A stretch of DNA of 29,503 nt from Granulosicoccus sp965367215 (GTDB lineage: Bacteria > Pseudomonadota > Gammaproteobacteria > Granulosicoccales > Granulosicoccaceae). The notes beneath the pieces were generated by a model. It saw only the letters and a program-made list of their open reading frames with translations, had not been told where the DNA came from and searched no databases. The translations under genes and the position numbers were made by a program. Positions within the stretch are counted from its first letter, which is position 1. Each line of letters starts with the position of its first letter. Positions 14,093 through 21,844 of the stretch are shown piece after piece. The DNA is taken from positions 1 to 29,503 of the forward strand of contig CBDUIJ010000031.1 in assembly GCA_965367215.1 (NCBI GenBank), in the 5' to 3' direction.

Positions 14093-15739
14093 TCAGGCGC
14101 TCGCTGCTTCATCCAGTTGCTTGATACCCGCTGCATGCTCGGCAATATAACTGACCGGCATGAAGGTACTGACGTCGGACTCGGCCATCTGTTGTTCGAA
14201 TCGCGCCGGATAGGGTGCCTGCAGCAAGCTGCCGACATTGGTGTACGGGAACAGCTGATCGTAACGCCGAATATCATGCTGATTGATGCGCCGGTAGACA
14301 TGCGTTCGATTGAGCTCACACGGCGTATGCAGGCCGGCCGCTGCCACGATCTCGTTGACGCGCTCGACGGTCTCGTCATGAAAGCGCTGCACTCGCAAGC
14401 GCTTGTCCGTGATGACCAGCCCCTTGGCAAGCTTCGGATCCTGAGTGGCGATACCCGTCGGGCAATGATTGGTATTGCACACCAAGGACTGGACACAACC
14501 GAGCGACATCATGAAGCCACGAGCGCAGTAACACAGGTCGGCACCGATACTCAGATTCTTCACGATATGAAAGGCGGTGAAGATCTTGCCTACCGCAATC
14601 ACCCTGATGTCCTTCTTCAGGTCGAATCCCGACAGACAATCGCAGACGAAGGCCAGACCGTCACGCAATGGCATACCCACGGAGTTCGAGAACTCCAGCG
14701 GTGCCGCACCCGTACCGCCCTCACCCCCATCCACCGTGATGAAATCGGGCTTGATGCCGGTTTCCACCATGGCCTTGCAGAGGGCCACGAATTCACTCTC
14801 GCGTCCGACACACAATTTGAAACCGATGGGTTTCCCACCGCTCAGCTCGCGCAGCCTGGCAATGAACTGCATCATCTCCAGCGGCGTCGAGAAGGCGGAA
14901 TGGCCGGGAGGAGATGCCACCATGGTGCCCTCTTCCACACCTCTGGCCGCTGCGATTTCTGCGGTATTCTTGACCGCCGGCAAGATTCCACCATGACCCG
15001 GCTTGGCGCCTTGCGAGAGCTTTATCTCGATCATCTTCACCCGATCTCGCACCGCATTCTCGGCAAACTTGTCGGCATCAAAGCCGCCTTGCGCCGTGCG
15101 GCAACCGAAATAGCCGGTACCGATCTGCCAGATGATATCGCCTCCGCCTTCCAGGTGGTAAGTCGACAGACCCCCTTCACCGGTGTTGTGGGCAAAGCCA
15201 CCCAGACCGGCTCCCTCATTGAGTGCCCGTATGGCATTGGCGCTGAGTGAACCGAAGCTCATGGCGCTGATATTCAACAGGCTGGCAGAGTAAGGCTGAC
15301 GACAATCGGGGCCACCTACCTTGACCCGTGGATCGGTGTCGGTGCCATGGATATCGATGGCGGCAATCGAATGAGCGATCCACTCGTAGCCATCACGGTA
15401 GGTATCGAATTTGGTACCGAATGGCACCGTGTCATTCTGCCCCTTGGCACGCTGATAGACCACGGAGCGGAACATGCGCGAGACCGGAGCCCCATCGGTT
15501 TCGGATTCGAACAGGTACTGACGCACGAAGGGTCGCAACCCCTCAAGCAACCAGCGTCCTCGGCTGAACAGCGGATAATTGCGCCGCAGGGAATGCTCGG
15601 CCTGCACCATGTCAAAGACACCCACACCGATAAGAGGCAGGATGACCAGAAGCAACCAGAGGATGGGTGACCAGAGCTGTGCCAGCAGCAAGACCAGCAG
15701 GACAGTGACAACCGAACCCGTGATGAAATATGTGCGCAT
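14093..15739 (-). CDS. Membrane-anchored FMN/iron-sulphur glutamate synthase-like protein
   Basis: Resembles the FMN-binding synthase domain of the GltB large subunit (archaeal-type glutamate synthase, Glu_synthase family), without the N-terminal glutamine amidotransferase domain. Residues 1-45 hold two membrane segments, so the catalytic domain is probably tethered to the inner membrane. Blocks seen are NISAMSFGSLSANAIRALNEGA, HNTGEGGLSTYH, IEIKLSQGAKPGHGG, FITVDGGEGGTGAAP for FMN binding, and C415-x5-C421-x4-C426 followed by PTGIATQ, the spacing of the GltB [3Fe-4S] cluster. ATG at 15739 has a strong GGAGG 6 nt before it. It follows a class-I amidotransferase gene by 40 bp. The substrate of this widespread single-chain group is not established; ammonia-dependent glutamate synthesis is only one possibility. 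Confidence 0.9.
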   Translation of the reverse strand: MRTYFITGSVVTVLLVLLLAQLWSPILWLLLVILPLIGVGVFDMVQAEHSLRRNYPLFSRGRWLLEGLRPFVRQYLFESETDGAPVSRMFRSVVYQRAKGQNDTVPFGTKFDTYRDGYEWIAHSIAAIDIHGTDTDPRVKVGGPDCRQPYSASLLNISAMSFGSLSANAIRALNEGAGLGGFAHNTGEGGLSTYHLEGGGDIIWQIGTGYFGCRTAQGGFDADKFAENAVRDRVKMIEIKLSQGAKPGHGGILPAVKNTAEIAAARGVEEGTMVASPPGHSAFSTPLEMMQFIARLRELSGGKPIGFKLCVGRESEFVALCKAMVETGIKPDFITVDGGEGGTGAAPLEFSNSVGMPLRDGLAFVCDCLSGFDLKKDIRVIAVGKIFTAFHIVKNLSIGADLCYCARGFMMSLGCVQSLVCNTNHCPTGIATQDPKLAKGLVITDKRLRVQRFHDETVERVNEIVAAAGLHTPCELNRTHVYRRINQHDIRRYDQLFPYTNVGSLLQAPYPARFEQQMAESDVSTFMPVSYIAEHAAGIKQLDEAASA

Positions 15740-15779
15740 GAATTCCTCCCTGCGCCATGGTAGCCGATGCGCCCGGAGT

Positions 15780-16487
15780 TTATCCGGTCCGGGTCCAGTC
15801 TCTCATCACGCCATCGAGCCAGAGAGTCACACTGGCATCGTGCAGATGAGCATCGCTCATCATGCGGGCACGTTCTTCGTCAGTGAACTGCTCCGGCTTC
15901 TTGAGTCGGTTGCGCTCCTGCCAGATGGACAGCACCTCCGGGTTCACCTCCGGATGGAACTGCATACCCATGACACGATCATTCAGCCGGTAGGCCTGGT
16001 TCGGGAAGTGTTCACCCGTGGCGATGCGCCGGGTATCGGGCGGTAGCTCGAAACCTTCCGAATGCCATTGCATCACGGTCAGCGGGGATTGCAGAAAATC
16101 CGATTCACCGGGGACCGGGTCGACCCGATGAAAACCCACTTCCTGTACCGCGTTTTCATGCGGCCTGACTCGAGCCCCCAGCACGCGGGCCAGTATCTGT
16201 GCGCCGAGGCAGATACCCATAAACGGAACATCGTGCTTCAGGCATTGTTCGACAAAGACCAGCTCGCGTCTGACCCAGTCGAAGTCGGAACAATCGTTGG
16301 CACTGTTGGCACCACCGAAGACCATGACCCCGGCGTAACCGCGAGGGTCTGGAAAGGGGTCGTCATTGACGGGGTAACACCAGTCAACCACCTGGCCGTT
16401 ATCGGACATCCAGCGTGTACAGCGATCCACATTCCAGTTGGCGGAATGCTTGACGAACAGATATGGCGCTGTAGCACTACGAGTCAT
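15780..16487 (-). CDS. Class I glutamine amidotransferase (GMP synthase-type GATase1 domain)
   Basis: A stand-alone 235-aa glutaminase-type domain. The nucleophile elbow GICLGAQ places Cys at C93, and MQFHPEV gives His178 and Glu180, completing the Cys-His-Glu triad; FGGANSAND near 57-65 supplies the oxyanion strand. The C-terminal 40 residues extend beyond the minimal domain. Relatives include YfeJ-like GMP-synthase homologues and gamma-glutamyl-compound hydrolases, so it may release ammonia from glutamine or cleave a gamma-glutamyl product; no synthetase partner is fused. ATG at 16487 has no good ribosome site and starts 6 bp after the stop of the lipoprotein gene, so translation may depend on its neighbour. 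The next gene encodes an FMN glutamate-synthase-like protein that lacks its own amidotransferase domain. Confidence 0.9.
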   Translation of the reverse strand: MTRSATAPYLFVKHSANWNVDRCTRWMSDNGQVVDWCYPVNDDPFPDPRGYAGVMVFGGANSANDCSDFDWVRRELVFVEQCLKHDVPFMGICLGAQILARVLGARVRPHENAVQEVGFHRVDPVPGESDFLQSPLTVMQWHSEGFELPPDTRRIATGEHFPNQAYRLNDRVMGMQFHPEVNPEVLSIWQERNRLKKPEQFTDEERARMMSDAHLHDASVTLWLDGVMRDWTRTG

Positions 16488-16493
16488 GCAAAT

Positions 16494-17909
16494 CTATCGC
16501 ACCCAGATGTAGAAGGTATCGGAAACAGCGGTCTCGCCCAAAGGATCAGTCGCCTCGACACGTAAGTTGCGCACATTGATTTTCTCGGTTGGTATACCCG
16601 ACACGATGCCCGTTTCCTCGTCGATCTCGACACCATCAGGCAAGACACGGGTTCCAGCAATGGCGTAACTCAGCGTATCACCATCCGGATCAATGAATTC
16701 TGGAATCACAGGCCGAATAGATCTTCCCAGCGGGATTATCTGATTGAACACGGTGTCCTCCACAAATTCCGGTGCAGAGTTCTCGGCGACCACGGGCGCC
16801 GCCTCGATCACCAGGGTGATATCGGTTTCCAGAGCGGCTCCTCCATCACTGACGAACAGCGTCAGCACATGACTGCCGACATCCCCTTCACCGGGAACCC
16901 CGGACAGAACACCATCCTCACTCAGGGTGAGTGTGCCGTCATCGGGCAAGGGTGTAGCGAGCGCCAGTGAGAAGACCAGCTCAGCCTCTTCAGGATCAGC
17001 AAAATAAAGGCCAAGATTCTCCACGAATTCCTCGCCCTCGGTGGCCATCAATTCAGGCACATCGTCCAGCAACTCCGGCACCTGATTGACAGCAACGATA
17101 CGAATGGTAGCGGTGGCCGTGGACACGTGTACACCATCAGTGAGCTGGTAGACGAAGCTGTCGAATTGATCGGCACCGATACCGCTCAGGCTCGACTCGT
17201 AGATGAAACTGCCATCCCCGTCCTCGCTCAGTTCGAAGAACTCCGCACTCTGTGGAGCCTCCAGAGGCTCGGGCAGGACCCATAATCCATCGTTGCCAAC
17301 ATCGTCATCGTCACTGTCGTTGCTCAGCAGATTCAATTCGTTGGCGGCAAAGACTTCGCGCGTGCCTTCCAGTACCACAAAGGTATCGTTGACGGCCAGT
17401 GGTGCTTCATTGATGGCAATCAGACAGAAATCATGGTCACTGGTGTTTTTCAGCCCATCGCTGCCGGTGACGGTCAATCGATATCGGAGGCCTACCGACG
17501 CTCTCAGTTCCGGTACCAACAGGTTGAATTCCGCCAGCTGATCATCGGTTTCCAACTGTTCGAAATTCAAGGAACATTCGTCCGGATTGGTGCAGGCTTC
17601 TGTCAACGATCCTGCGGCCAGATCCGCCCTGAAATCCGGCAGGTCCGAGCAAATGGCCAGGTTACCCTGCTCCAGCGGCGTACTGCCCCAGCTGAATGTC
17701 TGTTCTCCCGATGCAGTGGTATTGCGAGCAGTCGCAAGGTTACCAATGGTTTTCTCGTCGAGCACGATGGCTTCATCCACCGGCTGGTCATCGAGAAAGA
17801 CCTCGGTGACCGGCACGCCCGAAGTCCCTGCTGAATCCACCCAGCCACAACCACTGAGCAACAGGCAGGTGCCAGCCGCGCTGGCGTACAAGCTTGCCTT
17901 AGTCTTCAT
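16494..17909 (-). CDS. Ig/cadherin-like surface lipoprotein
   Basis: A 471-aa predicted lipoprotein of unknown role. The N-terminus is a lipoprotein signal ending LLSGC, so the mature protein begins at Cys21 (followed by Gly-Trp). Residues about 60-165 are unassigned and contain four Cys. Residues about 170-275 look cadherin-like, with AVNDTFVVLEGT, LLSNDSDDDD and FVYQLTDG (VCBS/Cadherin_5-type pattern). Two putative-Ig (He_PIG) repeats follow: one around PELMATEGEEFVENLGLYFADPE with GVLSGVPGEGDVG, and one around DPDGDTLSYAIAG with GIVSGIPTE. The protein is very acidic, which suggests calcium binding outside the cytoplasm. ATG at 17909 follows a GAGGG ribosome site that overlaps the stop of the nucleoside hydrolase; the gaps on each side are only 9 and 6 bp, so it is co-transcribed. 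A ligand is not predictable. Confidence 0.85.
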   Translation of the reverse strand: MKTKASLYASAAGTCLLLSGCGWVDSAGTSGVPVTEVFLDDQPVDEAIVLDEKTIGNLATARNTTASGEQTFSWGSTPLEQGNLAICSDLPDFRADLAAGSLTEACTNPDECSLNFEQLETDDQLAEFNLLVPELRASVGLRYRLTVTGSDGLKNTSDHDFCLIAINEAPLAVNDTFVVLEGTREVFAANELNLLSNDSDDDDVGNDGLWVLPEPLEAPQSAEFFELSEDGDGSFIYESSLSGIGADQFDSFVYQLTDGVHVSTATATIRIVAVNQVPELLDDVPELMATEGEEFVENLGLYFADPEEAELVFSLALATPLPDDGTLTLSEDGVLSGVPGEGDVGSHVLTLFVSDGGAALETDITLVIEAAPVVAENSAPEFVEDTVFNQIIPLGRSIRPVIPEFIDPDGDTLSYAIAGTRVLPDGVEIDEETGIVSGIPTEKINVRNLRVEATDPLGETAVSDTFYIWVR

Positions 17910-17918
17910 GACTAACCC

Positions 17919-18938
17919 TCAACGTCGATGATGACTGATGATAGTCTGTAGAAAGTGCTCTCGCACACGTTCTGCATCGACTGTCATGCAGACAGCACTG
18001 GCCGGGCGATCCTGCCAGTGAGGTACGGCGTAGGCATAGCCCTTGCGATCCAGTGCCAGCTGACCGACGGCAATGCCCTCAGGCACCACCCGAGCAGCAC
18101 CCGTTTCAACGGTGAAGGCATCCGGTTGCAGCACATAGGCGACGGCTGCAGCATCATGCATGGCGCATTGTGGCTCATCGAGCCCCTTGGCAGCACCGCT
18201 CTGCGTATAGAAATCGACGTAGAAACGACTGCTTTGCCAGATAAGCGCTCCGGTTTCGCCGGCCTGGTCATCCAGTTGTTTCAGGTGGGTGTCGGTGAGC
18301 ATGATGCGGTGAGTGACATCCAGCCCGACGATGGTGGCTGGCCAGTCAGCGGCCAGTAGCTCATCGGCAGCATGTGGGTCGTTCAGGAAGTTGGCCTCGG
18401 CGACCGGAGAGACATTGCCCGGCTCATCGACACAACCGCCCATGATGACCAGGCCTGCGACCAGTTCTGGCAGACCCGGTTCACGACGATAGGCCTCGGC
18501 CACGTTGGTCAACGGCCCCACTGCCACGATCGTGATTTCACCAGGGTTTTCACGGGCGCTCTGAATGATGAAATCGGCGGCGTCAACAGGCTCCAGTTGC
18601 GCATGTCGCGCCTCGCTGCGCAGCACAGCGGCGCTGGCAGCAGGCGCTCCCGGCTGACTGCCCGGATAGACATTGCCCAGACCATCACTGCCGTGCACGA
18701 AATCGGCATGTGGCAGCGGTGATTGCACCAGCGGGATGGCGGCACCACGCGCCACGGCAACCGACTCGGCGCCCAGCACGTCCAGAATGTACTGGGCATT
18801 GCGGGTCGAGTAATCGATATTGATATTGCCGAAGACGGTCGTCAGCCCCAGCAGTTCGATATCCGGGTGGGCCATGGCATAGGCAATCGCCATGGTGTCG
18901 TCTACACCCGGGTCGGTGTCAATGATGATCTTGTGCAT
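17919..18938 (-). CDS. Inosine-uridine-preferring nucleoside hydrolase family protein
   Basis: Hydrolyses the N-glycosidic bond of ribonucleosides to free base and ribose. The 339-aa protein begins with the family signature DTDPGVDD (residues 7-14), whose Asp residues bind calcium and the ribose. VHGSDGLGN, EANFLNDPHAAD and MHDAAAVAYVL are the other metal- and substrate-site blocks, all intact. No signal peptide, so cytoplasmic. It begins 12 bp after the ribokinase stop, and is followed 9 bp later by a lipoprotein gene. Together with ribokinase upstream and the BMP importer 6 kb away it gives a nucleoside salvage or degradation route. Base preference is not readable from the sequence. Start ATG at 18938 fits the usual N-terminus of this family. 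Confidence 0.94.
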   Translation of the reverse strand: MHKIIIDTDPGVDDTMAIAYAMAHPDIELLGLTTVFGNINIDYSTRNAQYILDVLGAESVAVARGAAIPLVQSPLPHADFVHGSDGLGNVYPGSQPGAPAASAAVLRSEARHAQLEPVDAADFIIQSARENPGEITIVAVGPLTNVAEAYRREPGLPELVAGLVIMGGCVDEPGNVSPVAEANFLNDPHAADELLAADWPATIVGLDVTHRIMLTDTHLKQLDDQAGETGALIWQSSRFYVDFYTQSGAAKGLDEPQCAMHDAAAVAYVLQPDAFTVETGAARVVPEGIAVGQLALDRKGYAYAVPHWQDRPASAVCMTVDAERVREHFLQTIISHHRR

Positions 18939-18950
18939 GGTCAGTTTCGT

Positions 18951-19838
18951 TCAATCGTCCTGTGTACTGTCGACATCGGCAAGGGTCGGGATGCTGGGCG
19001 TCGCACCAGCCACCGTTACCGACAGGGCTGCAGCGCGACAGGCACGCCGCAATGCGTCCTTTTCGGCCAGCCCCTGTATGAGTCCGGCAAGGAAGTATCC
19101 CACAAAGGTATCACCGGCTCCTGTCGTATCGACAACATCAACCGGAACCGCCGCTTCCTGCACCTGCTGCCCTTCAAATTGCAGCAAGGCGCCGCGCGAG
19201 CCGAGCGTCAACACCAGGCGGGTGTTCGGATAGCGTTCGGCCAGGATGGCCAGAGCCTTGTCGGGATCGTCGGATTCCGCCAGATCGGCCGCCTCGGTTT
19301 CATTGACGATGAGAACATCGCAATGCTCCAGCGGCAACTGCCGGACGGCGGCCGTCATGGGGGCCGGGTTGAAGGCGATTGACAGTTTGCGCTGCCGGGC
19401 AATATCGAAGGCTTCGGCAATATCGTTGCATTCATTCTGCATCAGCAACCAGTCACCGGCCTGAGCCTCGCCCAACTGTTGCTCCAGCACCGCACGATCA
19501 AAACTCTGATTGGCCCCACCATGCAGAATAATGGAGTTTTCACCACTGTCATCCACCTGAATGATGGCATGCCCGCTGGGCCCGTCCACCTGCTCCACGG
19601 CCTGCATGTCAACGCCTGCCGCCTTCATCTGCTCGGCAGCCCACTGATCGGATTCACCGATACGACCGATATGACGAACATCGATACCGGCGCGAGCCAG
19701 AGCCACCGACTGATTGGCGCCCTTGCCACCCAGCACCGTTTCAAGCGAGCGACTGGACAGGGTTTCCCCCGGCTGCACCAGGTGTGGCACCCGGTAGACC
19801 ATGTCGATATTGATGGAGCCGAAATTGAAGACCTTCAT
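18951..19838 (-). CDS. rbsK: Ribokinase
   Basis: PfkB-family kinase that phosphorylates D-ribose to ribose 5-phosphate. The 295-aa protein has the N-terminal GSINIDMVY start of the fold, the substrate motif GGKGANQS (37-44), NPAP (157-160), NETEAADL, and the C-terminal PfkB signature DTTGAGDTF (237-245) with catalytic Asp D243. Its length is normal for RbsK (about 300-310 aa). It is the first gene of the group that continues with a nucleoside hydrolase 12 bp downstream, so its likely substrate is ribose released from nucleosides. The divergent HMG-CoA lyase gene starts about 100 bp away, leaving a shared regulatory region at 19839-19938 in which I see only weak promoter-like hexamers. Confidence 0.94.
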   Translation of the reverse strand: MKVFNFGSINIDMVYRVPHLVQPGETLSSRSLETVLGGKGANQSVALARAGIDVRHIGRIGESDQWAAEQMKAAGVDMQAVEQVDGPSGHAIIQVDDSGENSIILHGGANQSFDRAVLEQQLGEAQAGDWLLMQNECNDIAEAFDIARQRKLSIAFNPAPMTAAVRQLPLEHCDVLIVNETEAADLAESDDPDKALAILAERYPNTRLVLTLGSRGALLQFEGQQVQEAAVPVDVVDTTGAGDTFVGYFLAGLIQGLAEKDALRRACRAAALSVTVAGATPSIPTLADVDSTQDD

Positions 19839-19938
19839 GGATCAAGCTGCGAGTGTGGAAAAGACAATCAAGAGTGTAACGCGCTATCCTCCGCATGAGT
19901 GTCCCATCCACCAGCCCCCCAACCGGAATCCTGAACGC

Positions 19939-20859
19939 GTGAACTATCCCGACAAGGTCACTTTGGTGGAGGTCGGACCACGAGATGGTCTGCAGAACGA
20001 ACCGACCGCCCTGAGCGTTGTACAAAAGGCCACACTGGTCGACAAGCTGTCCGCCAGCGGGCTGCCGGTCATAGAAACCGGCTCCTTTGTCTCCCCCCGC
20101 TGGGTACCGCAAATGGCTGACTCGGGTGCCGTTTTCAACCGCATAAATCGTCGCCCTGGAACCCGTTACACAGCCCTGACGCCCAACGAGAGAGGCCTCG
20201 ATGCGGCCATTGACGCAGAAGTCAGTGAAGTGGCCATCTTCGCCGCCGTGACGGAAAGCTTCTCCCGCAAGAATCTCAATGCCAGTATCAGCGAGACCCT
20301 GCAGCGTTTCGAACCGGTGCTGGCCCGCGCCCTGGCCCTGGAGATTCCGGTACGCGGCTACCTGTCCTGCGTACTGGGCTGTCCCTATGAAGGTCCTGTG
20401 GAACCTGCGGCTGTCAGTCAGCTGACACGTCAGTTGCTGGACATGGGCTGCCATGAAGTCTCACTGGGAGACACCATTGGCACGGGGACGGCGGGCAGCA
20501 CGAGCCGTCTGCTCGATACCCTGCTCGGTGATGATATTGCGGTTGAACAACTGGCCATGCACTGCCACGACACCTACGGACAGGCGCTGGCAAATCTGGT
20601 GATTGCCCTGCAATACGGAGTGGCTACCATCGACACCTCGATCGCCGGCCTGGGCGGCTGCCCCTATGCCCGAGGCGCTACCGGCAATGTCGCCACCGAA
20701 GATGTGGTCTATCTGCTCAACGGCCTGGGTATCGAACACGGCGTTGACTTCCCCCGACTGCTCGAAGCCAGCCGTTACATCAGCGAACAATTGCAGCGCG
20801 ACACGCAGTCAAGAGCCGCCAGAGCCTTGCTGGCTGCCAGCGACAACACAGCAGACTGA
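19939..20859 (+). CDS. Hydroxymethylglutaryl-CoA lyase
   Basis: Splits 3-hydroxy-3-methylglutaryl-CoA to acetoacetate and acetyl-CoA, the last step of leucine breakdown. The frame is open back to 19801, but the GTG at 19939 gives MNYPDKVTLVEVGPRDGLQNE, which matches the usual bacterial N-terminus and clears the divergent ribokinase gene; a start at 19837 would overlap it. The 306-aa protein shows VGPRDGLQNE (catalytic Arg and metal Asp), ETGSFVSPRWVPQMAD, SCVLGCPYEG, metal-binding HCHDTYGQALAN and the signature GLGGCPYARGATGNVATED with the catalytic Cys. No carboxylase or isovaleryl-CoA dehydrogenase gene is nearby, unlike the usual liu cluster. A DUF1289 gene follows 19 bp later. Confidence 0.93.
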   Translation: MNYPDKVTLVEVGPRDGLQNEPTALSVVQKATLVDKLSASGLPVIETGSFVSPRWVPQMADSGAVFNRINRRPGTRYTALTPNERGLDAAIDAEVSEVAIFAAVTESFSRKNLNASISETLQRFEPVLARALALEIPVRGYLSCVLGCPYEGPVEPAAVSQLTRQLLDMGCHEVSLGDTIGTGTAGSTSRLLDTLLGDDIAVEQLAMHCHDTYGQALANLVIALQYGVATIDTSIAGLGGCPYARGATGNVATEDVVYLLNGLGIEHGVDFPRLLEASRYISEQLQRDTQSRAARALLAASDNTAD

Positions 20860-20878
20860 CCCCGGACCGAATCTGACC

Positions 20879-21097
20879 ATGCACGCCGATATTCCTTCAC
20901 CCTGCATTGGCATCTGCCGTATCGACAAGGACAGACAGCTGTGCGAAGGCTGCCTGCGCACCCTTGATGAAATAGGCTGCTGGGGCGTCATGAAACCGGA
21001 TGAGAAACTCTCGGTTCTGCATGCCTGTCTGGAACGGCGGCGCATGCCCGACCAGCAGCCACAGACATCCGGTGACAACGAGTTGGACGCCACCTGA
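20879..21097 (+). CDS. DUF1289 family small cysteine protein
   Basis: A 72-aa protein of the DUF1289 family, whose function is unknown. It has four clustered cysteines near the N-terminus, SPCIGICRIDKDRQLCEGC, that is C-x3-C-x8-C-x2-C, consistent with binding iron-sulphur or zinc, followed by the family block TLDEIGCWGVMKPDEK. ATG at 20879 is chosen because the family begins just before SPC; the frame stays open upstream only as a shadow of the lyase gene. It starts 19 bp after the lyase stop and is probably co-transcribed with it. The C-terminus (about 15 residues) is polar and variable. Confidence 0.88.
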   Translation: MHADIPSPCIGICRIDKDRQLCEGCLRTLDEIGCWGVMKPDEKLSVLHACLERRRMPDQQPQTSGDNELDAT

Positions 21098-21106
21098 TCA
21101 CGACCC

Positions 21107-21159
21107 GGCCTGCCAGGCCTTCAACAAACAGCGTTTGAGACGATCAGCCCCGCTGATCG
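21107..21159. terminator. Three hairpins between convergent DUF1289 and thioesterase genes
   Basis: GGCCTG-C-CAGGCC (21107-21119), CAAAC-AGC-GTTTG (from about 21127), and CGATCAGC-CCC-GCTGATCG (21141-21159) are perfect inverted repeats in the gap between two convergent genes; the last overlaps the thioesterase stop codon. The third, read on the plus strand, would end the lyase/DUF1289 transcript and, on the minus strand, the thioesterase transcript. No long T-tract follows any of them. Confidence 0.5.
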
Positions 21160-21632
21160 GGTGGTGGTATGGAATAGGTACCCGTGACATGAGCCACCGG
21201 GTCATCAGCGCCGGAGTGCTCGCTGAACAGCGTCACCTCCCCCACCGCCAGTCGCTTGCCGAGTTTCAGCATGCGGGCATCGGCCACCACATCCGCGGTT
21301 CCCGGCTTGCGCAGGAAGTTGATGGACAGGCTGGTAGTCACCGCCAGCTCCACCGGTCCGATACGTGACAACACCAGCGCATACAGTGCCGCATCGGCCA
21401 GTCCCATCATGACGGGTCCGGCGATAGTGCCGCCGGGACGCAGAAAACGTTCATCGTACAGCGCCCGCAGACGCACATGATCCTCGGCGAAATAATCCAC
21501 GGCGATACCCATCATGCCGGCAAAGGGCAGACGCTCATCGAGAATTTCACGAAAGGCATCTTCATCCATCAATAATGAAGAAGAGCCTGCCACTGGAGAG
21601 GAGACTGTCGGGTGTTTGCTGCTCACGATCAC
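21144..21632 (-). CDS. PaaI/YdiI-like hotdog-fold thioesterase
   Basis: Predicted acyl-CoA thioesterase of the PaaI/4HBT family. The hotdog-fold blocks are FAGMMGIAVDYFAEDHVRLR, then FLRPGGTIAGPVMMGLADAALYALV (the helix with the catalytic Asp) and LAVTTSLSINFLRKPG, followed by GKRLAVGEVTLFSE. The frame opens at GTG 21659; the GTG at 21632 is preferred because AGGA lies 9 nt before it, giving 162 aa, but a start at the internal ATG 21569 would still leave a full domain. Substrate is unknown; the nearby HMG-CoA lyase is convergent, so linkage is weak. The gene lies just past a MITE-like element. Confidence 0.85.
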   Translation of the reverse strand: MIVSSKHPTVSSPVAGSSSLLMDEDAFREILDERLPFAGMMGIAVDYFAEDHVRLRALYDERFLRPGGTIAGPVMMGLADAALYALVLSRIGPVELAVTTSLSINFLRKPGTADVVADARMLKLGKRLAVGEVTLFSEHSGADDPVAHVTGTYSIPPPDQRG

Positions 21633-21714
21633 GTTCCGCTTTCCTGCCTGCAATGACACAGTGTCACCGAGAGCTGCGCTCCGGTCAACATGACCATGGC
21701 GAGTGCAGAACTAG

Positions 21715-21844
21715 TGGATCGATCGGTAAACAAGGTAACACTCAGCGAGTTTGTCAGCCGTGATGGCCAGGCGTTCACCCGACGGCGTACTGGAGTACTC
21801 CGAGGGGGAACAACGCAGGCAGCGCGGCTGACAAAATCGACCCA
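21715..21844. mobile_element. 130-bp MITE-like element flanked by CTAG target duplications
   Basis: Terminal inverted repeats TGGATCGAT (21715-21723) and ATCGACCCA (21836-21844, reverse complement TGGGTCGAT) agree at 8 of 9 bases. CTAG flanks both ends (21711-21714 and 21845-21848), as a 4-bp target duplication would. Inside are perfect 11-bp inverted arms TTTGTCAGCCG (21750-21760) and CGGCTGACAAA (21825-21835), and the palindrome GGAGTACTCC (21792-21801). No open frame of transposase type is present, so it would need a transposase supplied elsewhere. A CTAG-like 4-bp target suggests an IS5-group enzyme, an inference only. The right CTAG supplies the TAG stop of the neighbouring GGDEF/EAL gene. 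Confidence 0.65.

Noticed and set aside
13987..14496. 169-codon minus-strand frame overlapping the FMN protein gene
   Set aside because: Shadow of the glutamate-synthase-like gene in another frame, with atypical Ser/Arg/Cys-rich composition.
19801..19938. 46-residue N-terminal extension of HMG-CoA lyase
   Set aside because: It would overlap the divergent ribokinase start, is not shared by bacterial homologues, and the GTG at 19939 gives the expected N-terminus.
19839..19938. Divergent promoter hexamers between rbsK and HMG-CoA lyase
   Set aside because: TACACT-like and TATCCT-like hexamers occur, but none has a credible -35 at proper spacing.
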